Shown here: piece after piece, positions 42,300 through 51,356 of the stretch
Layout: every line of letters starts with the position of its first letter
How positions within the stretch are numbered: position 1 is the first letter of the stretch
From: Allorhodopirellula heiligendammensis
GTDB lineage: Bacteria > Planctomycetota > Planctomycetia > Pirellulales > Pirellulaceae
Assembly: GCF_007860105.1 (NCBI RefSeq)
Contig: NZ_SJPU01000001.1
Location: 186,001-250,000 of the forward strand
Direction of reading: 5' to 3'
DNA: 64,000 nt
Notes under the pieces: generated by a model
Told to the model about the DNA's origin: nothing
Databases searched by the model: none
The model's input: only the letters and a program-made list of their open reading frames with translations
Translations under genes and position numbers: made by a program

Positions 42300-42588
42300 C
42301 GAATTCTCCGCAACCGCTAATGAAATAGGTAAAAATGGTGAAATCTGCAGCATGTCATCGTGGCTGCAGAGCAATGTTTTGATTTGGAAGCCCGGAAGGA
42401 TAGCGACTTTCCTTGGCCAGGAAAAGCAGGGAATCGGGCGGGCAGAGCTTTATTTCTGGACGAAAAAATTGCGGCGCATCAAAAAATGCCGGAGGCTTGT
42501 TGCTGCATCGAACTGACAAGGTACACTCTTCTACCCTAAAGGGTCTTCGATCGACCCTCCACCCATTGGATTGAACTGGAAAGCTCGC
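42300..42588. other. Divergent intergenic region between rpmB and the STAS gene
   Basis: About 290 bp separate two divergent units, so promoters for both should lie here. The one feature I can point to is the inverted repeat AGGGTC / GACCCT at 42540-42558 (7-nt loop), about 30 bp before the STAS start. It has no T-run and might be a 5' leader hairpin or an operator. I see no gene. Confidence 0.4.
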
Positions 42589-42957
42589 ATGCCGACATCG
42601 ATTACCAACCAAATGCAGGGCGATATTTTGGTCCTCGGTTTCACTGACACCAAGATTCTCGACAGTCAGAAGATTGAAACCGTTGGCAAGGAACTTCAGG
42701 ACGCCGTTGCCGAGGCGATTCACAAGCGGTTGCTGGTTAATTTCCGCGGTGTCTCCTTCATGTCCTCCGCCATGATCACTAAGCTGGTGATGCTCAACAA
42801 ACGCTGCAAAACACAGGGCGTGACGTTAAAGTTCTGCGAAGTTTCTCCCAACGTGATGGAAGTTTTTAAAATCACGAAGCTCAACAAGCTGTTTGACATC
42901 CAAGATGGCGAAGAAAAAGCGATCGCCAGTTTCGACAAGAAGGGCTGGTTCAGCTGA
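42589..42957 (+). CDS. STAS-domain protein, anti-sigma factor antagonist type
   Basis: A 122-residue single STAS domain related to SpoIIAA/RsbV, which bind HATPase-type anti-sigma kinases in partner-switching systems. Visible signs are the N-terminal strand 'GDILVLGF', the helix after 'TVGKELQDAV', and 'VSFMSSAMITKL', where Ser59/Ser60 sit at the usual phosphorylation site (normally D-S-S-G; here the Asp and Gly are replaced). I chose ATG 42589, with GGAAAG upstream, over the TTG at 42571. It begins an apparent operon with the kinase at 43014 and the MoxR ATPase at 43717. Its partner in the pathway is not known. Confidence 0.85.
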   Translation: MPTSITNQMQGDILVLGFTDTKILDSQKIETVGKELQDAVAEAIHKRLLVNFRGVSFMSSAMITKLVMLNKRCKTQGVTLKFCEVSPNVMEVFKITKLNKLFDIQDGEEKAIASFDKKGWFS

Positions 42958-43013
42958 AACGGCGAGAATCTCAGTCGATTCCCAGATCTCAGGCGAGTCG
43001 AGAAACCCAGGCG

Positions 43014-43724
43014 ATGGTCGAGGCCGAGCGAGCCGCTATCGCTGCGGACATTCACGACGGGCTGCTGCCTTATCTGTACGCGGCAGCCGCTCAGATCGCG
43101 GCGTTGCGACGATCCGATGAGCAACTCCACGAGCGTTTGTCAGATGCAGCGCAATGGATAGATCAGTCACGCGAAGTTGCCCGAGCTTTGATGAACGGAA
43201 TCACGTACCCACCGCTGGCGCTGGCTGACCCCCTGGCCGCGGCTAAGACGTTTGTCGAGCAGGTCGCGATGGCTTCCGAGGGAGGCATCACCGGCCACAA
43301 GGCCGCACCGCTGGTCCACTGGGGCTGGGACGACGACCGCTCGCCACTGGCCGGTCAACTACCACCAACCTCTGCGGTCGCGATCTATCGTCTCACGTGC
43401 GAGTTCGTCCGCAATTCCCTGCGGCACGCCCAAGCTGAACATATCGAAGTCTCCGGCTCAATTCTTGAAGACGCAGCCGTGGTGTGCATCCAAGACGATG
43501 GCGTCGGTTTCCATCCGAGTGATGTCGATACGTCCTCCTCTCATGGACTGGCACTGGCGCGGCGCCGCGCCGTAGCGGGTAACATCGAGCTCCAGATCGA
43601 ATCAAGCCGAAAAACGGAGGGTGCTTCGTCGCGTGGTACGCAAGTGACCCTCCGGACTGCTCTATCTATCGAAGACCCGTCCCCCGTGCCCATTCAGCCC
43701 CAGCAGCAGGCCACCGATGAGTGA
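43014..43724 (+). CDS. Soluble histidine kinase, HisKA_3 plus HATPase_c
   Basis: A 236-residue protein with only the catalytic parts of a NarL/DesK-type sensor kinase. The dimerisation/phosphoacceptor motif is 'ERAAIAADIHDGLL' (His14). The ATPase has an N-box 'EFVRNSLRHAQ' (Asn134), a G1 box 'DDGVGF' (161-166) and a G2-like 'HGLALARRRA'. There is no membrane segment or recognisable sensor domain. The ATG lacks a clear ribosome site; the frame stays open upstream into the STAS gene, so the N-terminus may be longer. It lies 56 bp after the STAS gene and overlaps the MoxR gene by 8 nt. No response regulator is adjacent. The C-terminus is Pro/Gln-rich. Confidence 0.85.
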   Translation: MVEAERAAIAADIHDGLLPYLYAAAAQIAALRRSDEQLHERLSDAAQWIDQSREVARALMNGITYPPLALADPLAAAKTFVEQVAMASEGGITGHKAAPLVHWGWDDDRSPLAGQLPPTSAVAIYRLTCEFVRNSLRHAQAEHIEVSGSILEDAAVVCIQDDGVGFHPSDVDTSSSHGLALARRRAVAGNIELQIESSRKTEGASSRGTQVTLRTALSIEDPSPVPIQPQQQATDE

Positions 43725-44712
43725 AACTGTCTCTGACACCATGATGCTTCACGATATCGCCAGCCCATTGCCCGCAGGCGTGGCTACCGCATGGCAGCAA
43801 TTGCAGGATGTCGCCTCTGAACTGCGGTCAGTCGTTCGCGGGAAAGACGATGTCATCGAATTGGTGCTGACGGCCCTGCTCGCTGAGGGGTCGATCCTTC
43901 TCGAAGACGTCCCTGGGGTGGGTAAAACCACGCTTGCAAAATCAGTCGCGAGGTTAGTCGATCTCGATTACCAACGCATTCAGTGCACACCTGATTTGTT
44001 GCCGGGTGATATTCTCGGCGGCTCGATTTACCGGCCCGCTGTCGGTGAGTTTGAGTTTCGTCCTGGACCTGTCTTTTGCAATCTGTTGGTCGCAGATGAA
44101 ATCAATCGAGCGTCACCGCGGACCCAAAGTGCGCTCCTCGAAGCGATGGCAGAGACGCAGGTGACGATCGAGGGCAAGCGATACGACCTGAAACACCCCT
44201 TCATCGTCATCGCGACACAAAACCCTGCTGGTTTTGAAGGTACCTTTCCGCTGCCGGAGTCCCAACTCGATCGATTTCTATTTCGCTTGAAGATGGATTA
44301 TCCGGACCCCAAGAGTGAAATCGACCTGCTTGTGGACCAGTCCAGCCACGAGCCAGTGATGGATTTGCAGTCGCGCATGCATGTCGACGCCTTAGAACTT
44401 CTGCAAGGTTGGGTCCGTGACATTCGTGTCGATCGAAAAATTGCGACGTACATTGTTGCTCTTGCCACTGCCACCCGCCGCGATGGTCGGCTACGGGTCG
44501 GCTGCAGTCCCCGGGGATGCAAAATGTTACTGCGAGCGTCCCAGGCCCGCGCGGTGCTGATGGGCCGGGACTACGTGCTTCCTGATGATGTGCAGCACTT
44601 GGCGGTGTCGACCCTCGGCCATCGAGTCAGCTCAAGGCATGCTTCGATCGCAATGGACGAGAATCGCCAAATCATCGATTCCATTGTGAAACAAACGGAA
44701 ATACCTCTGTAA
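43717..44712 (+). CDS. MoxR-family AAA+ ATPase
   Basis: A 331-residue cytoplasmic AAA+ ATPase of the MoxR/RavA class, thought to act as a chaperone for assembly or activation of protein complexes. Walker A is 'EDVPGVGKTTLAKS' (about 63-76), Walker B 'LLVADEINRA' (123-132), followed by 'SPRTQSALLEAM' and the sensor 'IATQNP', with 'FPLPESQLDRFLF' before the lid. MoxR genes usually precede a DUF58 gene and von Willebrand A proteins; here the next 240 bp hold no such gene, so its substrate is unclear. The start overlaps the kinase stop by 8 nt, so the two are probably co-translated. Confidence 0.92.
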   Translation: MSETVSDTMMLHDIASPLPAGVATAWQQLQDVASELRSVVRGKDDVIELVLTALLAEGSILLEDVPGVGKTTLAKSVARLVDLDYQRIQCTPDLLPGDILGGSIYRPAVGEFEFRPGPVFCNLLVADEINRASPRTQSALLEAMAETQVTIEGKRYDLKHPFIVIATQNPAGFEGTFPLPESQLDRFLFRLKMDYPDPKSEIDLLVDQSSHEPVMDLQSRMHVDALELLQGWVRDIRVDRKIATYIVALATATRRDGRLRVGCSPRGCKMLLRASQARAVLMGRDYVLPDDVQHLAVSTLGHRVSSRHASIAMDENRQIIDSIVKQTEIPL

Positions 44713-44725
44713 AATGCCTCAGATC

Positions 44726-44857
44726 GGGCCAACCCATCGATCATCCAGAAATCGATACTCACCCGCGCGCGGGCTGCCGCCACCACTCCCACCACCTCCT
44801 CAGATACCTACCTATTTCCCCTGGCCCTGCTAACAGGACTGGGTTGGCCCTTTTTTT
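44726..44857 (+). terminator. Long-range inverted repeat with T-run after the MoxR gene
   Basis: GGGCCAACCC (44726-44735) and its perfect complement GGGTTGGCCC (44841-44850) flank 105 nt and are followed directly by seven Ts (44851-44857). This would make an intrinsic terminator only if the long intervening segment folds. A shorter CCTG/CAGG hairpin sits just inside the right arm. It lies in the 240-bp gap between the MoxR and MaoC-like genes. Confidence 0.4.
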
Positions 44858-44953
44858 GCTTGGCTGTCCAGGAAAGCTCACCCCCAATCGACGCTGTTCG
44901 TGCAAAATGGAATATTCAGCGACGAACCACCCCAACTGAATGCACGCTCTTCC

Positions 44954-45529
44954 ATGACGACTTCGACGTTTCGCTCTGATCCGCCTCAATCTGTGTTTAC
45001 CGCCCCCACGCAGACCGATGGGGTGACGCTCTATTACGAAGACCTGGCTGTCGGCCAGTGCTGGAAAAGTCCGTCACGTCGCATTACCAAAGACGATGTA
45101 GCCTCGTTTTCATCTTTGACTGGCGATTTTGACCCCTTGCACCGCTCAGCGGCTGCCGGGAGCGGGACAAAAACAATCTTGCCATCGCCGTTTGGCGAGC
45201 CGGTTGCCCATGGGCTGCTGGGCATGAGTGTGCTCGCAGGCCTATCAACAGAACATCCACGCGCAGCCACGCTCGCCCTGGTGGGGATCATGGACTGGCA
45301 GTTCGAGAACCCCATTTTCTTTGATGAGGTCGTTCACGTCGTAACGCAGGTCGAAACGGTCATTCCTCACGGGCGTCGTGCCGGCCGCATCACTTGGCTT
45401 CGCAAGCTAATATCGAGCGATGGGCGGCTGTTGCAGCAAGGCCGATTCGTTACCTTGGTTGCCTCCCACAAACGTGAATTTCATGGCAACTCGTCCTCCT
45501 CAACCGCAGCGCCCCGACAACCCCGCTAA
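44954..45529 (+). CDS. MaoC-like (R)-hydratase domain protein
   Basis: A 191-residue single hot-dog-fold protein of the MaoC dehydratase family, whose members hydrate or dehydrate enoyl-CoA thioesters. The signature '[11 protein letters not shown]' then '[20 protein letters not shown]' matches the family's substrate-entry and catalytic Asp/His region, and '[17 protein letters not shown]' forms the central helix. I prefer ATG 44954; a GTG at 44900 would add 18 residues without known homology. The 3' end overlaps the start of lpxK by about 47 nt, so the two are likely co-transcribed. Substrate unknown; lipid metabolism is a reasonable guess given lpxK. Confidence 0.85.
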   Translation: MTTSTFRSDPPQSVFTAPTQTDGVTLYYEDLAVGQCWKSPSRRITKDDVASFSSLTGDFDPLHRSAAAGSGTKTILPSPFGEPVAHGLLGMSVLAGLSTEHPRAATLALVGIMDWQFENPIFFDEVVHVVTQVETVIPHGRRAGRITWLRKLISSDGRLLQQGRFVTLVASHKREFHGNSSSSTAAPRQPR

Positions 45530-46598
45530 AGGTTCGTCATCGACCTTCGACCACCGCTCCCTGCTCAGCGGGCAGACAACGGGGCTGCTGGCCAGTTCGA
45601 CCCGACTGGGACTGCGTTCGGCAAGTCTACTCTACGGAGTGGGAGCCCGCGTCCGGCGGTTTCGATATGACAGCGGCCGAGCGACAGTCAACCACGTTGA
45701 TGTGCCCGTGATCAGTGTGGGCAACCTCACGACCGGCGGCACTGGCAAAACACCGGTGGTCTGCGACCTTTGTTCCCGCCTCCGTCAACTCGGACACCGG
45801 GTGGCGATCATCAGTCGCGGGTATGGGGCAGGCGATAGCGGCATCAATGATGAAGCGCTGGAGATGGCCGAACGATTGCCCGACGTCCCGCATGTGCAGC
45901 ATGCTGATCGGGTCGAGGCCGCGCGCATCGCTGTGGAGGAACTCGAGGCCGAAGTGCTGGTCATGGACGACGGCTTCCAGCATCGCCGCCTGCATCGTGA
46001 TCTCGACCTCGTGGTCGTCGATGCGACATGTCCATTCGGATTCGGCTACATGCTGCCGCGCGGGTACCTTCGCGAACCCGTCAGCAGCCTCGGTCGCGCC
46101 GATGCGGCCATCCTGACGCGAACGGATCAAGTCGACACGCAAGCGCTCGCCTCGCTACGTACAGAACTCCGTACCTACCTGGGCGATCGGCCGCTGATTG
46201 AAACCTCGCATGCCCCGTCCAAGGTGCAGCTGGATCGTGGCGTGAGTGAACCGATCGAGTCGCTTCAAGATCGATCGATTGCCCTCATCTCCGCGATCGG
46301 CAACCCGGATGCATTTGAAAAGACAGTGAGCAATTGCGGCGGTCAGATTGCCGGGCATTACCGCCTGGCCGATCATGATCCTTATGACCGTGAAACGCGG
46401 CAGGCATTGCGAATGTGGATCGAATCACTCCAGTCCACCGGTAGGATTGATCGGATACTTTGCACTCACAAGGACGCGGTCAAGATTGCGGCCGACCAGA
46501 TCGCCGGCGTGCCGCTGGGATACCTGCAAATCGACCTGCAGATCCGAACCGGTGAAGAGCAGTTACAGACACTCGTGGAGTCGTGCGGCGTTACCTGA
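45483..46598 (+). CDS. lpxK: Tetraacyldisaccharide 4'-kinase (lipid A synthesis)
   Basis: LpxK phosphorylates the 4' position of the lipid A disaccharide precursor at the inner membrane. The 371-residue product has the P-loop '[14 protein letters not shown]' (about 80-93), 'AIISRGYG', the family motif '[13 protein letters not shown]' and '[12 protein letters not shown]'. Length is slightly above that of typical LpxK because of about 40 extra N-terminal residues. I chose the ATG at 45483; the open frame reaches 45420 but that part lies inside the MaoC-like gene. It ends tail-to-tail with the C39-like gene, overlapping by 8 nt. Its presence argues for an outer membrane with lipid A. Confidence 0.92.
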   Translation: MATRPPQPQRPDNPAKGSSSTFDHRSLLSGQTTGLLASSTRLGLRSASLLYGVGARVRRFRYDSGRATVNHVDVPVISVGNLTTGGTGKTPVVCDLCSRLRQLGHRVAIISRGYGAGDSGINDEALEMAERLPDVPHVQHADRVEAARIAVEELEAEVLVMDDGFQHRRLHRDLDLVVVDATCPFGFGYMLPRGYLREPVSSLGRADAAILTRTDQVDTQALASLRTELRTYLGDRPLIETSHAPSKVQLDRGVSEPIESLQDRSIALISAIGNPDAFEKTVSNCGGQIAGHYRLADHDPYDRETRQALRMWIESLQSTGRIDRILCTHKDAVKIAADQIAGVPLGYLQIDLQIRTGEEQLQTLVESCGVT

Positions 46599-47490
46599 TC
46601 CGTAGTCCGGCACCACCCCACAGGACGTTTAAGTCCGCTGCTGTCCATTCTTCCTGTCCCACTGCGGGATCTCCCACCACGACCCCGCCATGGGGGCCTC
46701 GGCCCAAGGCCACCACCGAGTGCCCCATGCCAGGAATCCAGCCCCACTGTTCGACGTAGCGACGGTCTTCCACACCAAATGGTAGCTTGACCGTTAACAG
46801 GACAGGCCAATCGTCAGCGTCCAACAGATCAGCCGTCGTGCCCTCGAGCAACTCGACCTCTCGATCATGGCGATTGGCGACCAACTTGACGCCCCGATAC
46901 AGCCCGAGAGTCGGCGTCCCACTGGAATCTGTCAAGCACAATGGAATCATCTGCGACTCACTCATTTCGATGCCCTCCGCTCGAAGTAACGTCGCCGCTG
47001 CAGCTGGACTGCATGTCGCCCACGACGTCTGCATCGCAACATCGTTTTCCCACTGATCTCCACCGGTGGGCGGCGGTCGAACGGCAATCGACAGAATTGG
47101 CCAAAAGATGATAGCCACTGATCCGCTGGCGAGTAAAAGACTCAGAATTGAACGACGCCATAACGGCGTGTTCGGCAATCGCCACGCCCAGCCCGCTGCC
47201 AACGCGGCGAAGATCGCAGATAAATTCGTATAGATGATTGCTGCTGATGATGGCACGAACCTTGCCCAGAACAACTGCCCCGATGCATACAGCAGGAATA
47301 ACACCATGGACATCGTTGCCAGCGCTAGGCAAGCCATGGTCCCCTGACCTTTGCGGCTGTACGCATAACCGCCCGCGAAGACAACGCAGATAAGCGACAA
47401 AGTCAGCATCACGCTGATTGCGATTAACAAATCAGTGGCCACAGTTTGATTCATGGAAAGTGTGCTGCGAGAAGTTTGGCGTTGCGACAT
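46591..47490 (-). CDS. Membrane protein with C39-like cysteine peptidase domain
   Basis: A 299-residue protein with four hydrophobic segments in the first 140 residues, then a peptidase C39-like domain. The probable catalytic Cys is in '[16 protein letters not shown]' (Q and C placed as in papain-like C39 enzymes), His in '[10 protein letters not shown]', and Asp in 'GDPAVGQ'. C39 domains normally process double-glycine leaders as part of an ABC exporter, but no transporter subunit is fused or adjacent, and the typical Cys-Gly is Cys-Ser here. Substrate unknown. The ATG at 47490 has a GGAGG about 19 nt upstream; a start at 47454 (MNQTV) is also possible. Confidence 0.78.
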   Translation of the reverse strand: MSQRQTSRSTLSMNQTVATDLLIAISVMLTLSLICVVFAGGYAYSRKGQGTMACLALATMSMVLFLLYASGQLFWARFVPSSAAIIYTNLSAIFAALAAGWAWRLPNTPLWRRSILSLLLASGSVAIIFWPILSIAVRPPPTGGDQWENDVAMQTSWATCSPAAAATLLRAEGIEMSESQMIPLCLTDSSGTPTLGLYRGVKLVANRHDREVELLEGTTADLLDADDWPVLLTVKLPFGVEDRRYVEQWGWIPGMGHSVVALGRGPHGGVVVGDPAVGQEEWTAADLNVLWGGAGLRIR

Positions 47491-47750
47491 CGATCGCCAC
47501 TTTTAAAAGCCTCCAACGTTTGTCCTTCGATGCTATTGAACAACAATCAGCCCCCCCACGCCACCAGTCACTCCATCCGCCCCACAGGATAACTTGCCAA
47601 TGGGATGTTGCTTCGTTCGACGGCGGTGACACTTGCGTTCGGCACCCCGTCCAGCATGGCAGCCCGAGAGAGTCAGTCATGACTGGAGGTCAAGACGGGC
47701 AGCGGCAGGCCCTTGTGCGGCTAGGCACGGAACTTGCTAAGCTCAGCATC

Positions 47751-48482
47751 ATGAACGCACCAACGTCCCCTCCAAACTGGCTGCATCGTTTCGTACGGTT
47801 CCTGTGGGGGCGCGAACCGATTGTACTGCTCGGGTTATTAGTCGTCCTACTTGGCAGTTGGGGTTTCACCGCTCTCACCGAAGAAGTGCTCGAGGGCGAC
47901 ACGCAATCGCTCGATCTGTGGGCGGTGCGGAGCATGCGTCATGCCGACGATCTGGCTCGGCCGATTGGACCGGGGTGGATGGCTGAGGTGGGGCGTGATC
48001 TGACAGCTTTGGGGGGAATCGCGGTGCTGTTACTGGCCATCGTGGGCGCGGCGGGCTTCTTAGCGATCCACGGTGCCTACCGGATGCTGATCGTCCTGCT
48101 GGTTTCGACACTCGGTGGCATGTTGGCGAGTTTGTGGATGAAGCATTTTTTTGATCGCCCGCGTCCCGACATTGTGCCTCACCTCTCGCAGGTCTACACC
48201 AATAGTTTCCCCAGTGGTCATTCGATGATGTCGGCCATCGTCTATCTGACGCTCGCTGTATTGGTCGCCCCCTTATTGCGAAGTTTCTGGATTCGTTTCT
48301 ATGTCATCGCCGCGGCGGTGGTCTTGACCATGCTGGTGGGCATCAGCCGTGTGTACATGGGAGTGCACTACCCCACCGATGTCGTGGCAGGCTGGGCCGC
48401 TGGATTGGTCTGGGCATTGCTGTGTTGGTTAGTGGCCCGGTCGATTCCTCATTCTCAAGCCAAGCAGCAGCCGCGAACATGA
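47751..48482 (+). CDS. PAP2-family membrane phosphatase
   Basis: A 243-residue integral membrane phosphatase of the type 2 phosphatidic acid phosphatase family, which removes phosphate from lipid phosphates such as phosphatidate or undecaprenyl diphosphate. The three motifs are complete: K131-HFFDRP, 'FPSGH' (153-157) and 'SRVYMGVHYPTD' (199-210), so it should be active. Several hydrophobic segments alternate with these. I chose ATG 47751 because the protein starts just before the first membrane segment; the open frame runs up to 47418. Its TGA overlaps the ATG of the next gene (ATGA), so it is co-translated with the lipid-kinase homologue. Confidence 0.88.
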   Translation: MNAPTSPPNWLHRFVRFLWGREPIVLLGLLVVLLGSWGFTALTEEVLEGDTQSLDLWAVRSMRHADDLARPIGPGWMAEVGRDLTALGGIAVLLLAIVGAAGFLAIHGAYRMLIVLLVSTLGGMLASLWMKHFFDRPRPDIVPHLSQVYTNSFPSGHSMMSAIVYLTLAVLVAPLLRSFWIRFYVIAAAVVLTMLVGISRVYMGVHYPTDVVAGWAAGLVWALLCWLVARSIPHSQAKQQPRT

Positions 48483-49378
48483 AACAGCTCGTTTTTTACA
48501 ATCAGAGTGCCGGTAAATCCGCTCAGCTTGATTCCTTGCGTGACTCACTCAGTGCCCACGATACCACCTGGGTAGAACTCACTCGCGATGTTGAGATTGC
48601 CCATGAAATTCACGAGTTCTTAACGACGGGCGGTCAGACGGTGATTGCCGCGGGCGGCGATGGAACGGTGCATGCAGTCGTCAATGGCATGATGCAGATC
48701 GAACACAGCAAACGCCCGAAAATGGCGATCGTACCGCTCGGCACAGCCAATGATTTTGCCGGCACATTACATATCCCAGACGAGATCAAAGACGCCGTGG
48801 CGGTTATTCATCACGGTGCCACAACCGCGATCGACGTCGTGCGGATCCGCGGAGAAGGGCTGGACCGGTACTACTCCAACGTCGCCGCGGGCGGCAACTG
48901 TGTCCGCGTTTCCGAGGAGCTCACCGACGAGATTAAAGCACGCTGGGGAGCGTTATGTTACCTACGCGGGGCCATCGGCGTCTTGGCCGATATGCAGAGC
49001 TATCGCATCACCGCGGACCTTGATGACCAGCGAATTGAAAATTTGGATACCTGGGCGGTATTGATCGCCAACGGAAAGACCAATGCCGGACGGATCGAGG
49101 TCGCCCCTCATGCTTCGCCGTCTGATGGCATGTTCGACGTCATCATCATTCGTGATGGTACGGTCCTGGATATGGTAGACATTGTTGCGAAAAACCTCAC
49201 AGGACAATTTCTCGAAAGCGAGCAGGTTCTGTTTCGCAAGGCCAAACGGATCCGCCTGCAATCAAACCCGCCGATGCGGTTCACCCTCGACGGTGAATTG
49301 ATCGACGAGCAGCCCATCGAGTTCGAAGTCATCCCCGGCGCGATCGATACCTTCGTAGGTCCCGAGTTCCAAGGTTAA
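48479..49378 (+). CDS. Diacylglycerol kinase catalytic-domain (YegS-like) lipid kinase
   Basis: A 299-residue soluble lipid kinase. The N-terminal domain has the ATP loop 'AAGGDGTVHAVVNGM' (about 57-71) and 'VPLGTANDFAGTL', both hallmarks of the DAGK catalytic fold; the C-terminal beta-sandwich ends with 'FTLDGELIDEQP', also typical. The start ATG overlaps the PAP2 stop by four bases. A kinase and a phosphatase acting on lipid phosphates in one operon suggests a lipid phosphorylation cycle at the membrane; this is inference. The 136 bp after it contain a weak hairpin (TCCCGG/CCGGGA, 49456-49474) and no gene. Confidence 0.9.
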   Translation: MKQLVFYNQSAGKSAQLDSLRDSLSAHDTTWVELTRDVEIAHEIHEFLTTGGQTVIAAGGDGTVHAVVNGMMQIEHSKRPKMAIVPLGTANDFAGTLHIPDEIKDAVAVIHHGATTAIDVVRIRGEGLDRYYSNVAAGGNCVRVSEELTDEIKARWGALCYLRGAIGVLADMQSYRITADLDDQRIENLDTWAVLIANGKTNAGRIEVAPHASPSDGMFDVIIIRDGTVLDMVDIVAKNLTGQFLESEQVLFRKAKRIRLQSNPPMRFTLDGELIDEQPIEFEVIPGAIDTFVGPEFQG

Positions 49379-49514
49379 CGTCAGAGAAACCAGTGAATCC
49401 GGTTCCCAGAATGAAGGGTGTGGAGGATGCCGTCGACTTTCAAGCAAGTAACCTGTCCCGGATCCAGCCCGGGAGAGTACAAGCCTATCGGTGCCCGAGG
49501 CAGTTGATTCCCAG

Positions 49515-51269
49515 TTAGTGCTGCTTGTTCCGCTTTTTTTGTGGGTTCAGTGGCAAGACATTGGCACGCTCGGCATAGGCCTGCCACATCGCAGCAAGTT
49601 TTTCAACCTGCTCGGGCATTTCAGCACTCAAGTTGTTCTGCTCACTTCGATCATTGGCAATGTTGTAGAGTTCCCATTCTCCTTTCACGCCCTTCGCGAC
49701 TAGTTTGTAGTCACCAGCACGAATGGCACGGTTGCCTTCGTGCTCCCAGTAGATCGCCTCGCGATCGAACTTTTTGCGAGTGTCGGCATCACTTGCAAAC
49801 AAGGGTGTCAAGCTTTTGCCTTCCATTGGCTTGATCTTCTTTCCATTGTGAAACGTCGCCGGGTAGGTCGCACCAGAAACATCGACAGCGGTCGCCATCA
49901 AGTCGATGAGATGCCCCGGTGTCGTCTCCAGTTCACCCTGTCGCTTGATTTTGGCGGGCCAGTGAGCGATCAAGGGCGTCGAGATGCCGCCCTCATGGGT
50001 CCAGTGCTTGTACTCGCGAAATGGCGTGTTGGACACGGTCGCCCAGCCCCGTCCATACCCGATCGCCGTGTCAGCCGGTCCCGCCATTGCGCCCTTTCCC
50101 GTTCGCATGACGAAGCCGTCACGCGACTGTTTCGGTGTCATATCAGGTTGAAGATAGGCTGCTGGTAGCGCCGCCAGGGTTGGTTGCTCGGCCCGCTCCA
50201 CACCCACGCCACCACGTCCATACCCTTCGGCACATCCGCCGTTGTCCTGCAAAAAACAGATCAGGGTATTGTCGAATTGCCCGGTGTCCTGGAGAGACTG
50301 CACGATTCGGCCGATGCCTTGATCCATGGAGTCGATCATCGCTGCGTAGACTTCCATGTTTCGCTTGTCCCAGTCCCAATGGTCAGTTTCCTTCCAAGCA
50401 TCCTCAATTTCCCAGTTGACCGTGCTGCTCGCATCTATCACGCCGAGGTCCAACATCCGCTGGTAGCGAGCGCGCCGGACAGCGTCGTAGCCAGCATCAT
50501 AGGCACCCTGGTATTTAGCAATATCCTGAGGCAATGCATGCATTGGCCAATGGGCCGCGGTGAAAGCAACATACAGAAAGAATGGCTGATCTCCCGTTTG
50601 AGCGTCGTGCTGTCGGATAAAGCGTGATGCGTGATCGGCGATCGCATCGGTGTAATAAAATGTTTCGCCCGGCCAATCTTCTTTGCCGTATTGGGAATCA
50701 TTGAACGGCGAAATGTAATCATTATCACGCGTTAGTGTATTTGGGTCGAAGAAGCTTCCGGCCCCATGGATGGTTCCATAGAATCGGTCGAAACCACGCT
50801 GCATGGGCCAATTCGCCTTATCCGCCTCTGCTTGCGGGTTGATCTTGGCCGTCACATGCCATTTGCCTGACATGTAGGATCGATATCCCGCCTCCTTGAG
50901 TGCTTCGGGAATGGTTACACAATGGCGATTGAGCTCACCTCGATAGCCCGGGTAGCCTCGATCTTCCATCATGTGCCCGACGCCTGCTTGGTGCGGATAC
51001 AGACCGCTGATCAAACTTGCGCGTGTCGGGCAGCAGCGGGCAGTGTTGTAGAACTGAGTGAATCGAATTCCGTGGGCCGCCAATGTGTCGAGGTTTGGTG
51101 TACTGATCTCGCTCCCGTAACAACCGATATCGGAGTACCCCATGTCATCGGCGAGAATATAGATGATGTTCGGACGATCCTCCGCAACCGCCAGAGAAGA
51201 AACGGAGATTGCCAGGACGCCTAAGAACAGCCAGGCCGCAGTAGTCAGACACAATGAGCGCGGACGCAT
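49515..51269 (-). CDS. Secreted sulfatase (arylsulfatase A-like)
   Basis: A 584-residue S1-type sulfatase that hydrolyses sulfate esters, probably of polysaccharides, outside the cytoplasm. A signal peptide (about residues 1-29, ending AVA) precedes 'IIYILADDMGYSDIG' with the metal-binding Asp pair. The formylglycine site is 'CCPTRASLISG' with Cys79 as the residue to be converted (CxPxR), followed by 'SGKWHV' and 'FLQDNGG'. I chose ATG 51269, which gives a clean signal peptide; the frame continues to 51332. It lies 87 bp downstream of another sulfatase on the same strand, so the two are probably an operon. Confidence 0.93.
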   Translation of the reverse strand: MRPRSLCLTTAAWLFLGVLAISVSSLAVAEDRPNIIYILADDMGYSDIGCYGSEISTPNLDTLAAHGIRFTQFYNTARCCPTRASLISGLYPHQAGVGHMMEDRGYPGYRGELNRHCVTIPEALKEAGYRSYMSGKWHVTAKINPQAEADKANWPMQRGFDRFYGTIHGAGSFFDPNTLTRDNDYISPFNDSQYGKEDWPGETFYYTDAIADHASRFIRQHDAQTGDQPFFLYVAFTAAHWPMHALPQDIAKYQGAYDAGYDAVRRARYQRMLDLGVIDASSTVNWEIEDAWKETDHWDWDKRNMEVYAAMIDSMDQGIGRIVQSLQDTGQFDNTLICFLQDNGGCAEGYGRGGVGVERAEQPTLAALPAAYLQPDMTPKQSRDGFVMRTGKGAMAGPADTAIGYGRGWATVSNTPFREYKHWTHEGGISTPLIAHWPAKIKRQGELETTPGHLIDLMATAVDVSGATYPATFHNGKKIKPMEGKSLTPLFASDADTRKKFDREAIYWEHEGNRAIRAGDYKLVAKGVKGEWELYNIANDRSEQNNLSAEMPEQVEKLAAMWQAYAERANVLPLNPQKKRNKQH

Positions 51270-51356
51270 GATGAATTTCACGAGCAAGTGGGGAAGGGCA
51301 AAAAAGGATGATGAGTAGACTGCATGTGACAAAACGCCAAGCAGAGAGATGCGAAG

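Noticed and set aside
49456-49474. TCCCGG/CCGGGA hairpin between converging genes as terminator
   Set aside because: Only 6 bp with a 7-nt loop and no T-run on either strand; too weak to call.
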